Source: Fodinibacter sp963811825
GTDB lineage: Bacteria; Actinomycetota; Actinomycetes; Actinomycetales; Dermatophilaceae
Reading direction: 5' to 3'
Assembly (NCBI GenBank): GCA_963811825.1
Contig: CAWESS010000004.1
Span: forward strand, 43,659 to 107,658
DNA: 64,000 nt
A program made the position numbers and the translations under genes. Shown here piece by piece: positions 17,991 to 27,640 of this stretch. The notes under the pieces were generated by a model. The model searched no databases. It was not told the origin of the DNA and saw only the letters and a list, made by a program, of their open reading frames with translations. Each line of letters begins with the position of its first letter. Position 1 is the stretch's first letter.

Positions 17991-18748
17991 GCGGCGGGGA
18001 CCTCGGCGTGCTGCGGCACGATGGAGCCCACGAAGGCCGGGAAGGTCTGCTCGCCGACGAGCGCCGAGTCGTAGCCGAGGCCGACGGCGACCGACCACTG
18101 GCGCAGGTTCTCGACCTGGGGGTCGTCGTCCAGGGCGTCGCGCATCGCCCCCGTGTCGCCGATCGCGGTGATGACGTAGGGCGGGGAGTACACGCGCCCC
18201 TGGAGGATCAGGGTGTTGCCGACGCAGCGCACGGCACTGGAGGAGACGACCCGCTGGTCCTGGAGCATCATCGCCTCGGCCCCGCCGGCCCACAGGGCGT
18301 TGACGACGGCCTGGACGTCCTGCTGGTGGATGACGTAGTCGTCGGGGTCGGCGTCGGCCGGCAGCTCCCCGCCCGGCAGCTTCGCGTCGTCGAGGGTGAC
18401 CCGCAGGGCCGGGCCGACGACCTCGGTGCGGCCGGCGCCGGCGGCGATCTCGTTGGCCTTGCCCTCGAGCTCGCGGGTCTCGAGGTCGCCGGGCGCCATG
18501 GCCGCCGTGGCCTCGTCGACCTGGCTCTGCAGGTCGTTCAGCCGGGAGGCGTGCTGCTCGTTCGTGCGGTTCTGGGCGCGGATGAGGTCGGGCAGCTCGC
18601 CCTGCTCGGGGCGCAGGTCACCGCCCTCGGAGGCGCGAACACTGGAGGCGAAGAGAGCACCCGCAACGAGGGCGGCCACCGGGACGAGCCAGGGCCAGGG
18701 GGACGGTCGATCGACTCGTCCGCCGTGCGTGCCGACCACTGTGGCCAC
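17987..18748 (-). CDS. DUF881-family membrane protein
   Basis: The 253-residue protein has one N-terminal transmembrane helix (WLVPVAALVAGALFASSV), a coiled-coil stretch (RAQNRTNEQHASRLNDL), and the DUF881 core: GPALRVTLDDAK, IHQQDVQAVVNALWAGGAEAM and ITAIGDTGAMRDAL. This family resembles periplasmic division-associated proteins of Bacillus (YlxW/YlxX), and in actinobacteria it is regularly found between crgA and a class E sortase, as here. The molecular role is not known. Confidence 0.9.
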   Translation of the reverse strand: MATVVGTHGGRVDRPSPWPWLVPVAALVAGALFASSVRASEGGDLRPEQGELPDLIRAQNRTNEQHASRLNDLQSQVDEATAAMAPGDLETRELEGKANEIAAGAGRTEVVGPALRVTLDDAKLPGGELPADADPDDYVIHQQDVQAVVNALWAGGAEAMMLQDQRVVSSSAVRCVGNTLILQGRVYSPPYVITAIGDTGAMRDALDDDPQVENLRQWSVAVGLGYDSALVGEQTFPAFVGSIVPQHAEVPAA

Positions 18749-18808
18749 CTCCTCTCTGGAACACCCTCTACGCTAGGCCACTACACCAACGCCACGAGGA
18801 GACAGTTC

Positions 18809-19060
18809 GTGCCCGAGTCCAAGGGTCGGTCCAAGCCCGCCTATGTCCCGCCGCGCTCCGCGCAGAAGGCGCCCGGTCCCAACCCGCGCTGGTTCGTGCC
18901 CGTCATGCTCGGCCTCATGCTCACCGGCCTGGTCTGGGTCGTCACCTACTACATCTCGGGCACCAACGAGTATCCCGTGCCCGCGCTCGGCCGGTGGAAC
19001 CTCGGCGTCGGCTTCGGCCTGATGATGTCCGGCTTCCTCATGACGACCCGCTGGCGCTGA
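18809..19060 (+). CDS. crgA: Cell-division protein CrgA
   Basis: This 83-residue protein starts with GTG (MPESKGRSKPAYVPP) and has two transmembrane helices (WFVPVMLGLMLTGLVWVVTYY and WNLGVGFGLMMSGFLMTTRW). CrgA is an actinobacterial divisome protein that recruits PBPs and CwsA/FtsI in mycobacteria and delays Z-ring maturation in Streptomyces. It is divergent from the DUF881 gene and preceded by GAGGAGAC as Shine-Dalgarno. Confidence 0.95.
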   Translation: MPESKGRSKPAYVPPRSAQKAPGPNPRWFVPVMLGLMLTGLVWVVTYYISGTNEYPVPALGRWNLGVGFGLMMSGFLMTTRWR

Positions 19061-19076
19061 CCCGACCACCGGGAGT

Positions 19077-19085
19077 TATCCACAG
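19077..19085 (+). promoter_or_regulatory. Perfect DnaA-box match (TTATCCACA)
   Basis: TTATCCACA, identical to the high-affinity DnaA box consensus, lies in the 76-bp gap between the convergent crgA and rhomboid genes. It is followed by TTGTCCCCA (19090-19098) and a short TCCCC-ATT-GGGGA hairpin that could be a weak terminator. This gene cluster is usually near oriC, but one box is not an origin. Confidence 0.45.
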
Positions 19086-19136
19086 GGGTTGTCCCCATTG
19101 GGGATGAATCACACCCGTGTAACCCTGTCGAGAACG

Positions 19137-20030
19137 TCAGACGACGGCGTACTTGAGCAGGGACAGCACGACGAGCAGCACGAGGATGCCGCCGAGCGCG
19201 ATCCAGTGCACCCGCCGGTCCACGGGCTTCAGCGGACCGCGGTCGCGCCCGAGGTAGCCGATGGCCGCAGCGGCTGCGGCACCGGTGACCAGGCCGCCCA
19301 GGTGGGCCTGCCACGCGATGTTGGGGATGACGAACCCGATCACGGCGTTGATGCCGATCACGACGTACATGCCCGCAGCCGACCGCCCGAGCCGGCGCTG
19401 GAGCACGAGGAACGCCCCGAACAGGCCGAACACCGCACCCGAGGCCCCGACGGCGCCGGTCCACCAGCCGCCGACGTCCCCCGCTGCCAGCTCGGCCGTC
19501 GAGGGCGGGCTGGTCAGCAGCAGGTAGAACACGGACCCGCCGAGCGCGCTCAGCAGGTACAGCGCGACGAACCGGGCCCGGCCGAGCATCGGCTCGAGGT
19601 AGGTGCCCATGACCCACAGCGCGTACATGTTGAACGCGATGTGCATCAGGGAGCCGTGGGCGAACGCCGAGGTGAGGAAGCGCCACGGCTCCTCCATCCC
19701 GAGGGCCGGCACGAACATCACGCGCGACGTCATCCCGGGCACGGTCTGCTGCGCGAGGAACACGGCGACGCAGATGCCGATGATCGTCATCGTCGCCACC
19801 GGGCGCCCGTCGGTCACCGAGCCGCCGAAGACGGTGCGCACCTGGCGCACCGTCTTCGCTCCCTCGGCGACGCAGTCGACGCACTGGATGCCGACCGCGG
19901 CCGGCCGCTGGCACTCGGGGCACGTCGGGCGCATGCACCGCTGGCAGCGCACGTACGACTCACGGTCGGGGTGCCGAGGGCACACGGGAACCGGTGCCAC
20001 GGCATCCGGGGATGCCGGTTGCTCAGCCAC
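19137..20030 (-). CDS. Rhomboid-family intramembrane serine protease with N-terminal zinc-finger
   Basis: The 297-residue protein begins with a cytosolic Cys/His zinc-binding region (CPRHPDRESYVRCQRCMRP then CPECQR and CVDCV, residues ~17-58). The six-helix rhomboid core follows, with HGSLMHIAFNMYALW, the catalytic Ser in GASGAVFGLFGA and the catalytic His in AWQAHLGGL. Actinobacterial rhomboids with this zinc module are common beside ppiA and crgA. Substrates are unknown. Confidence 0.92.
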   Translation of the reverse strand: MAEQPASPDAVAPVPVCPRHPDRESYVRCQRCMRPTCPECQRPAAVGIQCVDCVAEGAKTVRQVRTVFGGSVTDGRPVATMTIIGICVAVFLAQQTVPGMTSRVMFVPALGMEEPWRFLTSAFAHGSLMHIAFNMYALWVMGTYLEPMLGRARFVALYLLSALGGSVFYLLLTSPPSTAELAAGDVGGWWTGAVGASGAVFGLFGAFLVLQRRLGRSAAGMYVVIGINAVIGFVIPNIAWQAHLGGLVTGAAAAAAIGYLGRDRGPLKPVDRRVHWIALGGILVLLVVLSLLKYAVV

Positions 20031-20072
20031 GTCGGGTCTCCCGCCTCACGCGTCCGCTACGGCAAGCGAGGC

Positions 20073-20591
20073 TCAGGCCTGGATCTCGACGCGCTCGATG
20101 ACGACGTCCTCGAGCGGCTTGTCCTGGCCACCGGTGCGCACGCCGGCGATCTTGTCGACGACCTCGCGGCTCGGGCCGTCGGCGACCTCACCGAAGATGG
20201 TGTGCTTGCCGTTGAGCCACGAGGTGGCGCCCACGGTGATGAAGAACTGCGAGCCGTTGGTGCCCTTGCCCATGCGCTTGCCGGCGTTGGCCATGGCGAG
20301 CAGGTAGGGGCGGTCGAACTGCTTGTCGGGGTGGATCTCGTCGTCGAAGTCGTAGCCGGGCCCGCCCATGCCGCGGCCGAGCGGGCAGCCGCCCTGGATC
20401 ATGAAGCCGGGGATGATGCGGTGGAAGATCAGGCCGTCGTAGTACGGGGTCGGGTTGGTGCGACCGGCGTCGTCCTTGTACTCCTTCTCGCCAGAGGCGA
20501 GACCGGTGAAGTTGGCGACGGTCTTGGGCGCCTCGTTCGGGAAGAGCTCGACGACGATGGGGCCGTGGTTGGTGTGCAGGGTTGCCTTCAT
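20073..20591 (-). CDS. ppiA: Cyclophilin-type peptidyl-prolyl cis-trans isomerase
   Basis: The 172-residue protein carries the cyclophilin catalytic signature: FHRIIPGFMIQGGCP (Arg, Phe, Met, Gln), GTNGSQFFIT and WLNGKHTIFGEV. There is no signal peptide, so it is a cytosolic PPIase. The ATG at 20591 is used; the longer open frame upstream is non-coding. The neighbourhood (rhomboid, crgA) is conserved in actinobacteria. Confidence 0.94.
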   Translation of the reverse strand: MKATLHTNHGPIVVELFPNEAPKTVANFTGLASGEKEYKDDAGRTNPTPYYDGLIFHRIIPGFMIQGGCPLGRGMGGPGYDFDDEIHPDKQFDRPYLLAMANAGKRMGKGTNGSQFFITVGATSWLNGKHTIFGEVADGPSREVVDKIAGVRTGGQDKPLEDVVIERVEIQA

Positions 20592-20715
20592 GCCGACGAT
20601 CCTCTCACGTGGGCCGTGCCGGATCGCAGCCAGATCAGGGCGTACGCACCGTCGCGTCAGGCCGTGTGCACAGGGCAGGATGGGGGGCAAGACAACGTCC
20701 ACACGAGGAGGACAC

Positions 20716-21619
20716 GTGTTCCGCACTGAGAGCAAGGCCGACCAGGCCAAGAACGCCGTCGCGAGCGGCGTCGAGACAGTCGCCGGGGGCGCCAACGACG
20801 CAGCCGACAAGGCCGCTGACCTGAAGGTCAAGGCCAGCCGAGGCCGCCGCGGCAACCGCTGCCGGCGCCACCGTCGCCAAGGAGAAGGCCGCCGAGGCCG
20901 CGGAGTACGCACACGGCGCCGCCGGGACGGTCAAGGAGAAGGCCCACGAAGCGGCCGAGACCCTCGCCCCCAAGGTCGAGACCGCGCGCGAGGTCTTCGT
21001 CGACGACATCCTGCCCAAGGTCATCAGCGCGCTCGCGGCCGTTGCCGCCGGCGCCGCCGCCGCCAAGGACTCCGCCGCCGAGGCCGCCGACCGCGCCCCC
21101 GACGCCTACGCCGTGCTCAAGGGCGACGCCGTCGCCAAGCAGGGTGGTGGCAAGGGCAAGTGGATCCTGCTGCTCGGCGCCCTCGCAGCGGCAGCGGCCG
21201 TCATGGCCTACCGCAAGAGCAACGAGCGGCCCGACCCGTGGGCGACCGCGGGCACCTACACCCCGCCCAAGAGCACCTCGGAGAAGGTCAGCGACCTCGC
21301 CGGCGCCGCCAAGGACAAGGCTGTCGCAGCCTCGGGCGTCGTGGCCGACAAGGTCTCGGGCGCCAAGGATGCCGTGGCCGACAAGGTGGGCGACCTCAAG
21401 GACGCATCGGGCGACGCGGCATCCGATGCCGGTGACTTCGCCTCCGACCTCGGTGACGACGCCAAGGACGCCGGCGAGCAGTTCACCGACACTGCGGCCG
21501 ACGCCGTGGACGACGCGAAGGACGCCGCTGACGAGGCGGCCGACGCCGTCGGTGACGCTGCCGACGACGCCGCTGACACGGCATCCGATGCCGTCGACGA
21601 GGGCAAGCACCAGGGCTGA
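20716..21619 (+). CDS. Ala/Asp/Lys-rich single-pass membrane protein, DUF5324-like (frameshifted)
   Basis: The restored ~300-residue protein starts VFRTESKADQAKNAV (GTG, Shine-Dalgarno AGGAGG at 20706-20711). It consists of amphipathic Ala-rich helices resembling apolipoprotein/LEA-type repeats, a transmembrane helix (WILLLGALAAAAAVMAYRK) followed by NERPDPW, and a long acidic tail of DAAD/DAKDAA repeats. This resembles the actinobacterial DUF5324 group of unknown role, often considered envelope- or stress-related. One indel near 20838 separates the first ~40 residues. It is divergent from ppiA and ends before a strong hairpin. Confidence 0.7.
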
Positions 21620-21642
21620 GCACGTCGCGCAGTCGCAGGACC

Positions 21643-21678
21643 GGATGCCGGCCACCCCACGCGGGGTGGCCGGCATCC
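21643..21678 (+). terminator. Hairpin terminator
   Basis: Perfect 16-bp arms (GGATGCCGGCCACCCC, 21643-21658, and its complement 21663-21678) surround a 4-nt loop, 24 bases after the preceding stop codon. There is no T-tract. The arms begin and end with the genome-abundant GGATGCC motif. Confidence 0.85.
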
Positions 21679-21806
21679 TGCGTCGTGCGGGACCCGACCC
21701 CGGGCATCCGACGTTGTCCGGCGGGCACCGGCCCTCCTGACCCATAATCAGTGGACGTCCGGCAGCTGCGACAGCAGGGGAGCCGGGCTCGACGGAAGGG
21801 CGCCGG

Positions 21807-23057
21807 ATGACCGAGGAGACCGTGCGCACGAGGGCGGACCTGGTGTCGCTGCTCACCACCGCAGCCGAGGTCGAGCACTCGCTGATGGTGCAGTACCTGT
21901 TCGCGGCCCTGACGATGAAGCAGGGCACGGACGAGGGCCTCACGCAGCAGCAGCTGATCCGGGTCACCCACTGGGAGAAGCTCGTCCTGGCCGTCGCCCG
22001 GCAGGAGATGGAGCACCTGGGCCTCGTCGCCAACCTCCTGACCGCCATCGGCGCCGCACCCAGCCTGGCTCGCCCGAACTTCCCCTACGCCACGTCGCTC
22101 TACGGGCACGTCATGGAGCTGACCCCCTTCTCGCAGGCCACGGTCCACCGGTTCGCCTGCTTCGAGAAGCCCCAGGACAGCGGCGACGACCTGCTGTGCC
22201 CCCCGACGCCCGACCCGTCGGCGGTGCCGGGCCCGACGAGCGTCGTCGCCCTCTACGAGGCGATCCGCGCCGGGTTCGTCGCCCTCGCGGCGCAGCCGGA
22301 GCCGCTGTTCCTCGTCGGCGCCGACCACCAGCTCGGCGGCAAGGCCCTCGGAACCGACTTCCCCCGGGTGGGGGCCATGGGCGGCGGGTACGACGTGTTC
22401 ATGTCGACGGTGACCGACCTGCCCAGCGCGCTCGCGGCCATCGACCTCATCATCGAGCAGGGCGAGGCGGCCGAGGTCGCCGGCGACGAGGGCCACTACG
22501 TCGCCTTCACGACGATCCTCGCCGAGTACGCGACCCTCCTGGCGCAGGACCCGTCCTTCGAACCGGCACGCCGGGTGGTCGACAACCCCACGACGACACC
22601 CGACCAGGGGGGCAGCACCCTCACCGACCCCACGTCACTGGCCGCCGCCGACCTCTTCGACGCGTCGTACCGCACGATGCTGCGCTTCCTGCTGCGCCTG
22701 CTGATGAGCACGGACGAGTCACCCCAGGAGTCGGCGGCACTGACCGCCGTCGGGTTCTTCCCGATGATGACGATGGTCATCCGGCCGCTCGCCGAGGTCC
22801 TGACCTCCATGCCGGCGCACAGCCCCGACGACGGATGCCGTGCCGGGCCACCCTTCGCGACCGACGGCTCGGTCGGCTTCCTGCCCCACCGGGAGGCGGC
22901 CTGGGCGGTGCTCGAGCAGGAGCTGACCGACCTGGCGGCTCGAGCCCGGGAGGTCTCGCGGATGCCGGGCGCGCCGCCCCGGATCGCCTTCATCGCCCGC
23001 ACCATCGAGCTCGTCGGTCAGCGGTTCGCCGTCCAGGTCGCGCAGGCCACCTCATGA
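21807..23057 (+). CDS. Ferritin-like-domain protein, VioB-type
   Basis: The 416-residue protein has an N-terminal ferritin-like four-helix domain of the type found in VioB/RebD iminophenylpyruvate dimer synthases. Candidate diiron ligands are Glu/His in AAEVEHSLMVQYLFAAL (~19-35) and in ARQEMEHLGLVANLL (~65-80). The C-terminal ~200 residues are helical, with no domain that I recognise. A Shine-Dalgarno GGAAGGG precedes ATG 21807 and a CATAAT -10-like hexamer sits at 21743. It heads a four-gene operon in which every junction overlaps. The reaction is unknown; the fold suggests oxidation or imine chemistry on an amino-acid-derived substrate. Confidence 0.75.
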   Translation: MTEETVRTRADLVSLLTTAAEVEHSLMVQYLFAALTMKQGTDEGLTQQQLIRVTHWEKLVLAVARQEMEHLGLVANLLTAIGAAPSLARPNFPYATSLYGHVMELTPFSQATVHRFACFEKPQDSGDDLLCPPTPDPSAVPGPTSVVALYEAIRAGFVALAAQPEPLFLVGADHQLGGKALGTDFPRVGAMGGGYDVFMSTVTDLPSALAAIDLIIEQGEAAEVAGDEGHYVAFTTILAEYATLLAQDPSFEPARRVVDNPTTTPDQGGSTLTDPTSLAAADLFDASYRTMLRFLLRLLMSTDESPQESAALTAVGFFPMMTMVIRPLAEVLTSMPAHSPDDGCRAGPPFATDGSVGFLPHREAAWAVLEQELTDLAARAREVSRMPGAPPRIAFIARTIELVGQRFAVQVAQATS

Positions 23058-23926
23058 TGGACATCGACTTCGAGGGCTGGTGGCAGTGCCGGTTCGCCAC
23101 CGACCCCGACCCCAGTGACGACCCCCGGGGCGTGAGCGGGCCGACCTTCACCACGGCGGGCGAGCCGGTGTTCGACCGGGTCATCCGGTTCCAGTCGCCG
23201 GTCGCCCCGCGCTGGCCCTTCACCGACGCGGTCGGCGTCACGGTGCGGGCGGTCACCGTCAACGGCGAGGCGCAGCCGGACAGTGCCCTGCTCGGCCAGC
23301 CGGTCGACCTGCGCGGTGACCCGCAGTTCCACCAGCGCAACCTCGTGCTCGTCGGCCAGCCGTTCCAGGTGCTCATCGACCCCTTCGACCTCCAGGTGGG
23401 CACCGAGGGCTCGGTCATGCTCCGGCGCCAGGCCCTCTGGGACGTGACCCGGCCCGACCTCGGCATCGAGGACGTCTTCCTCGACGCGGCCCTCATCGCC
23501 CCGAGGATGAACACGGTGGCCGTGATGTCGCCCGTCGTGGCCGAGGCGACCGGCATCCTCGACTACGCGGGCTATCGACACCAGCGCCTGGCCGACCTCA
23601 CGACACGGCGCCAGGGTGTGACCGACCCGGTGGAGCGGGACGCGCTCGACCAGCGGATCATCGCCCTCGACGACGACGCCATCCTCACCGGGGTGCGGCT
23701 GGCCGGCGAGCAGTTCCTCGGCATGCAGGTGAGCTACGACTTCGCCCTCGACGGCACCCCCCGGGTGCTCGACCCGGCCGGGGCCCTCGGCGGCACCGTC
23801 GGCACGTCCCAGGCCTGGACGCTGACGATGTGGTGGGGCGGCTACGACGTCGACACCCTCTGCGGGTACGTGCGCGGGACCCTGTCGGTCCCCTTCGTCG
23901 GGCGGCCGGGCACCCCGGGTGCATGA
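23054..23926 (+). CDS. Conserved-looking protein of unknown function, operon partner of the ferritin-like protein
   Basis: The 290-residue protein starts MMDIDFEGWWQCRFATDPDPSDDPRG; the ATG overlaps the previous stop. It is Trp-rich and looks beta-rich, with GPTFTTAGEPVFDRVIRFQSP near the N-terminus and a closing WTLTMWWGGYDVDTLCGYVRG. There is no signal peptide, transmembrane helix or catalytic motif that I recognise. Context suggests it works with the VioB-type ferritin-like protein. The adjoining cyclase gene starts 8 bases inside its 3' end. Confidence 0.65.
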   Translation: MMDIDFEGWWQCRFATDPDPSDDPRGVSGPTFTTAGEPVFDRVIRFQSPVAPRWPFTDAVGVTVRAVTVNGEAQPDSALLGQPVDLRGDPQFHQRNLVLVGQPFQVLIDPFDLQVGTEGSVMLRRQALWDVTRPDLGIEDVFLDAALIAPRMNTVAVMSPVVAEATGILDYAGYRHQRLADLTTRRQGVTDPVERDALDQRIIALDDDAILTGVRLAGEQFLGMQVSYDFALDGTPRVLDPAGALGGTVGTSQAWTLTMWWGGYDVDTLCGYVRGTLSVPFVGRPGTPGA

Positions 23927-26900
23927 GCTCGTCCCGCGGCCGCTCCTCGACGCGGTCGCGGGCGGGGCGGTCACCGGGCGCTCGGACGGCCCGGTCCTCA
24001 GCGTCGACCTCGTCGGGTTCACCGCGATGGCCTGGGCCCTGGCCGCGAACGGCGACCGCGGGGCGGAGTCGCTGGCCGACATCGCCGACACGGTCTTCGC
24101 CCCCATCGTCGAGGCGGTGCACCGTCACGGCGGCTACGTCGCGGAGTTCGGCGGCGACGCCATCCTCGGCATCTTCCCCACGGGCCCCGAGACGGCTGGC
24201 GGCCCGGCGTCGACGCTGGCGGCCGCAGCCGCAGCCGCCACGATCGCAGCCTCGGCCCGCGAGCGCGGACCGATCCGAACCCCGTTCGGGCAGTTCGAGG
24301 TCGGCGTCAAGGTCGCCCTGGCGGTGGGCGACGTCCGCTGGGACGTCCTCGACGACGCCGAGGCGGCACGCTCGACGTACGTGGCGTGGGGCGAGGCCGT
24401 CGAGCGCGCGGCCGGGCTCGCCGCGACGGGCCAGCCCGGCCAGGTGCTGCTCGACCCCGCCGCCGCCGCCCTGCTCGCCGACGCGGTGCCCGTGGAGGAG
24501 CGCGACGGCGCCCTCCTCCTGGGGGCCACCGACCTCGCAGACCGTCGGATGCCGTCGCCCTCACCTCCCGGGACCCCGCACCCCCTCGCCGCCCGCTTCG
24601 CGCCCGAGCGGCTGCTGACCTGGGACCGCCGCGGCGAGCTGCGGCCGGTCGTCACCGCCTTCCTCGGGCTCGACCACGACGCACCGATCGACGACGTCCG
24701 CGTGCTCGTCAGTGACATCTTCCGGCTGATCGAGACCTACGGCGGGGTGCTGCACCAGGTCGAGCGCGCCGAGAAGGGCTGGGTCGTCCTGCTCTACTGG
24801 GGCGCCCCGGTCTCCTTCCCCGGCGACGTCGAGCGGGCCCTGGGCCTGCTGCTCGCCCTGCGGGCGCAGTGCCCGGTCGTGTTCCGCGCCGGCACCACGG
24901 TCGGCACCGCCTTCAGCGGGCTCGTCGGAGCCCCGGTCCAGGTCGGGTTCAGCTGCTACGGCTCCCACATCAACCTGGCCGCCCGGCTGATGGGCGGCGC
25001 CTCGCCCGGGTCGCTGGTCGTCGACTCGAGCGTGGTGGGCAACGCGGCCGGCGTCGCCACCGTGACCTCGCTCGGACACCGCGTGCTCAAGGGGGTGGGC
25101 GCCCCCGTCGAGGTCTTCGAGCTCGAACCCCTGGCCGGCGGCGCCGTCCCGCGCGAGCACCGCATCGTGGGCCGGGAGAGCGAGCTGGCGGACCTGAGTG
25201 CCGCGGTCCGGCGGAGCGTCGACTCGGGCCGGCTGCAGCGGGTGGCGCTCGTCGGGGAGCCCGGGTCGGGGAAGACGGTGCTGCTCGACATCCTGCGCCG
25301 GCGTGAGGAGGGGGTGGACGGCGTGCAGTGGGCCGTGTGCCGGAGCGAGAGCCACGGCATCCGGTGGCTGCACCCGGTTCGCGACCTCGTGCGCCAGTGG
25401 TCGGGGATGTCGAGCGTCGACGACGTCAGCGTGAACGCCGAACGGTTCTGGGGAAGGCTGCACGCCCTGGCGCAGTCGCTGCCGCCCGGTGCCGGCTGCG
25501 CCGCTGGTCGACCGCGGGTCCTTCCTCGCCGCCCTGCTCGACCTCCCCGTGCCGGGATCGACGTGGGCGGCCACCCCGCCCGAGGACCGGTTCGACGCGA
25601 TGGTCGAGGCGGTCACCTCGCTGCTGGGCGCCCTCACCGCCTCCGGGCCGCTGGTCCTGGTCCTCGACGACGTCCAGTGGCTCGACCCGACCTCACGAGA
25701 CCTCCTCGTGCGGGCGCTCGACGCGCTCGACGGCTCGCCGGTGACCGTCATCTCGACGTGCCACGAGGCCAGTCAGGTCCTGCACCCGGCGCACCCTCGC
25801 GTGGGTGGCGAGGGGAGTCCGGACGGCGGGCTCGTGCTCACCATCGGCCCGTTCGGCCTGGGGCACATGGAGCAGCTCGCGCGCTCCCTGCTCGGCCGAG
25901 TGCCCCCACCTTGGCTCGGCGGCTGGCTGCACCGACGCACCGAGGGCAACCCGCTCTTCGCCGAGCAGCTCGTCACGTACCTGGTGACCGAGGGTCTGCT
26001 CGACGAGGCACACGGCGGTGGGCCCCCTGCGGACCTCGCGGTCCCCCCGGACCTTCGGGGGGTGCTCGTGGCCCGCATCGACCGGGTGTCGAGCAGCGCT
26101 CGGCGGGCCCTCGAGGCCGGGGCGGCGCTGGGGCGCCAGTTCGAACGGTCCGTCCTGCACCGCACCCTGGCCGTCCTCGGCGTGGACGACGCCGCGGGTG
26201 CCGAGGAGGCTGTCCGGTCCTCCGGGTTGTGGACGACCGACGTGGACGGCGTCGCGTTCACCCACGAGCTGCTGTGGGCCACCGCCAGGGACATGCCGCT
26301 GACCTCGACCCTGCGCTCCCTGCACGCCGCAGCGGCCGAGGCGCTCGAGGACACCCCCGACGAGGGCACGGGTCGGTACGTCAACCGGCTGGCCATCCAC
26401 CACCGGGCGGCCGGGCACCCGGCCCGCAGCGCCGCGTACGAGGCGCGCGCCTCGGAACAGGCCCTGCTCATCGGCGCCTACGGCGAGGCCGAGGCCCACG
26501 CCGAGCTCGGGCTGGCCGACCTCGCCCTCCTGGCCGAGTCGCCGGACCTCGCCGACGGGGAGGACGCTCCCCCCGCGGACCTGGAGCTGACCCTCGTCCT
26601 GGCCCTGGGCTCCGGGCGGATGATCACCCGGGGGCAGTCGGCCCCCGAGACCTACGCGGCCTACGAGCGGGCCCACGCCATCACCGAGTCGCTCGCGCCC
26701 ACCCGCCAGAGCTTCCAGGCCCTCTTCGGGCTGCGCATGGCGGCCGCCTTCCGCGGCGACCTGCGCGCAGCCACCGCGCTCGGCGAGCGCGCCCTGGCCC
26801 TGGCCACGGACATCGGCGACGAGGACCTCGTCCTCGAGGCGACGCTCATGGTGGGCAACATGGAGTTCTGGTACGGCCACCTCGACGAGGCCATCGCCAC

Positions 26901-27640
26901 CCTCGGACGAGTGCGCGACGCCGAGGTGCGCACCAGCCACGGGGACTTCGTGCAGCAGCGCCGGCTCACCGCCCTGTTCCCCCTGCTGATCTCGCAGTGG
27001 CTGACCACGGGTGACCCCGGCGTCATCCGCGCCGCGGAGCAGGGGGTCGACGAGGCGCGGTCGCTGGGCCACCGGTTCAGCGAGGCGATCGTCCTCGAGA
27101 CGGCCGCCTTCCTCGCGGCACTGTCCGGTGACGTCCCCCGGGCCCGGCGCCACGCCACCGAGCTGCTCGACCTCTCCGAGTCCGAACCCTTCCCCGTCTA
27201 CGCCCGGATGGCGCGGGCCGTCCTCGGCTGGGCCGGTGCCACCGACGGCCACTCCGGGGACCGGAACGACCAGGTGGAGCAGGCCGGGGGCGCGGTCCGC
27301 GAGCTCGCGGCGATGCGGGTCATCCTCGGCCAGACCCTCATGGAGTGCTTCCACGCCGATGCCGCGCTGGCGGCGGGCGACCCGGCCCGGGCCCTGAAGG
27401 CCACGGGCTCGGCCCTGCTCCTCGCCGAGCGGACCGGCGAGCGGGTGATGACGCCCGCTGCTGCACCTGCTGCGAGCCAGGGCATCGACCGGTCCGGCAC
27501 GGCGCGACGAGCTCGACCTGGCCCGCTCCCTGGCCTCGGCCATGGGCCAGGCCCACGTGCTGACCCTCGTCGACGCCGTCGACGACCACCCCGACGCCGT
27601 CGGCGACCAGCCCCAGCGCGATCCCGAGGAGCACCGATGA
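23919..27640 (+). CDS. Tandem class III cyclase homology domains + AAA-type ATPase + helical repeats regulator (two frameshifts)
   Basis: About 1240 residues. The first cyclase domain (~20-200) retains both metal-binding Asp motifs (SVDLVGFT and FGGDAILGIF). The second (~245-400) lacks them (AFLGLDHD, EKGWVVLLYWG) and is degenerate. An ATPase module follows with Walker A GEPGSGKT (~450) and Walker B VLVLDDVQWLD. The C-terminal ~550 residues are helical TPR-like repeats. This order matches soluble-adenylyl-cyclase-like and PknK/LuxR-type signal integrators. It may make cAMP or simply bind nucleotide. Indels near 25495 and 27455 interrupt it; the restored end (QPQRDPEEHR) overlaps the DUF917 start by ATGA. 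Confidence 0.82.

Noticed and set aside
18756..18774. Sigma-factor promoter GGAACA ... TACGCT before crgA
   Set aside because: The spacing is wrong for both housekeeping and ECF promoters; too weak to list.
19077..19098. Replication origin
   Set aside because: There is one perfect and one weak DnaA box only, with no AT-rich unwinding region and no dnaA or dnaN nearby.
21714..21748. Full promoter TTGTCC ... CATAAT before the ferritin-like gene
   Set aside because: The 23-nt spacer is too long for a standard promoter; only the -10-like box is mentioned.
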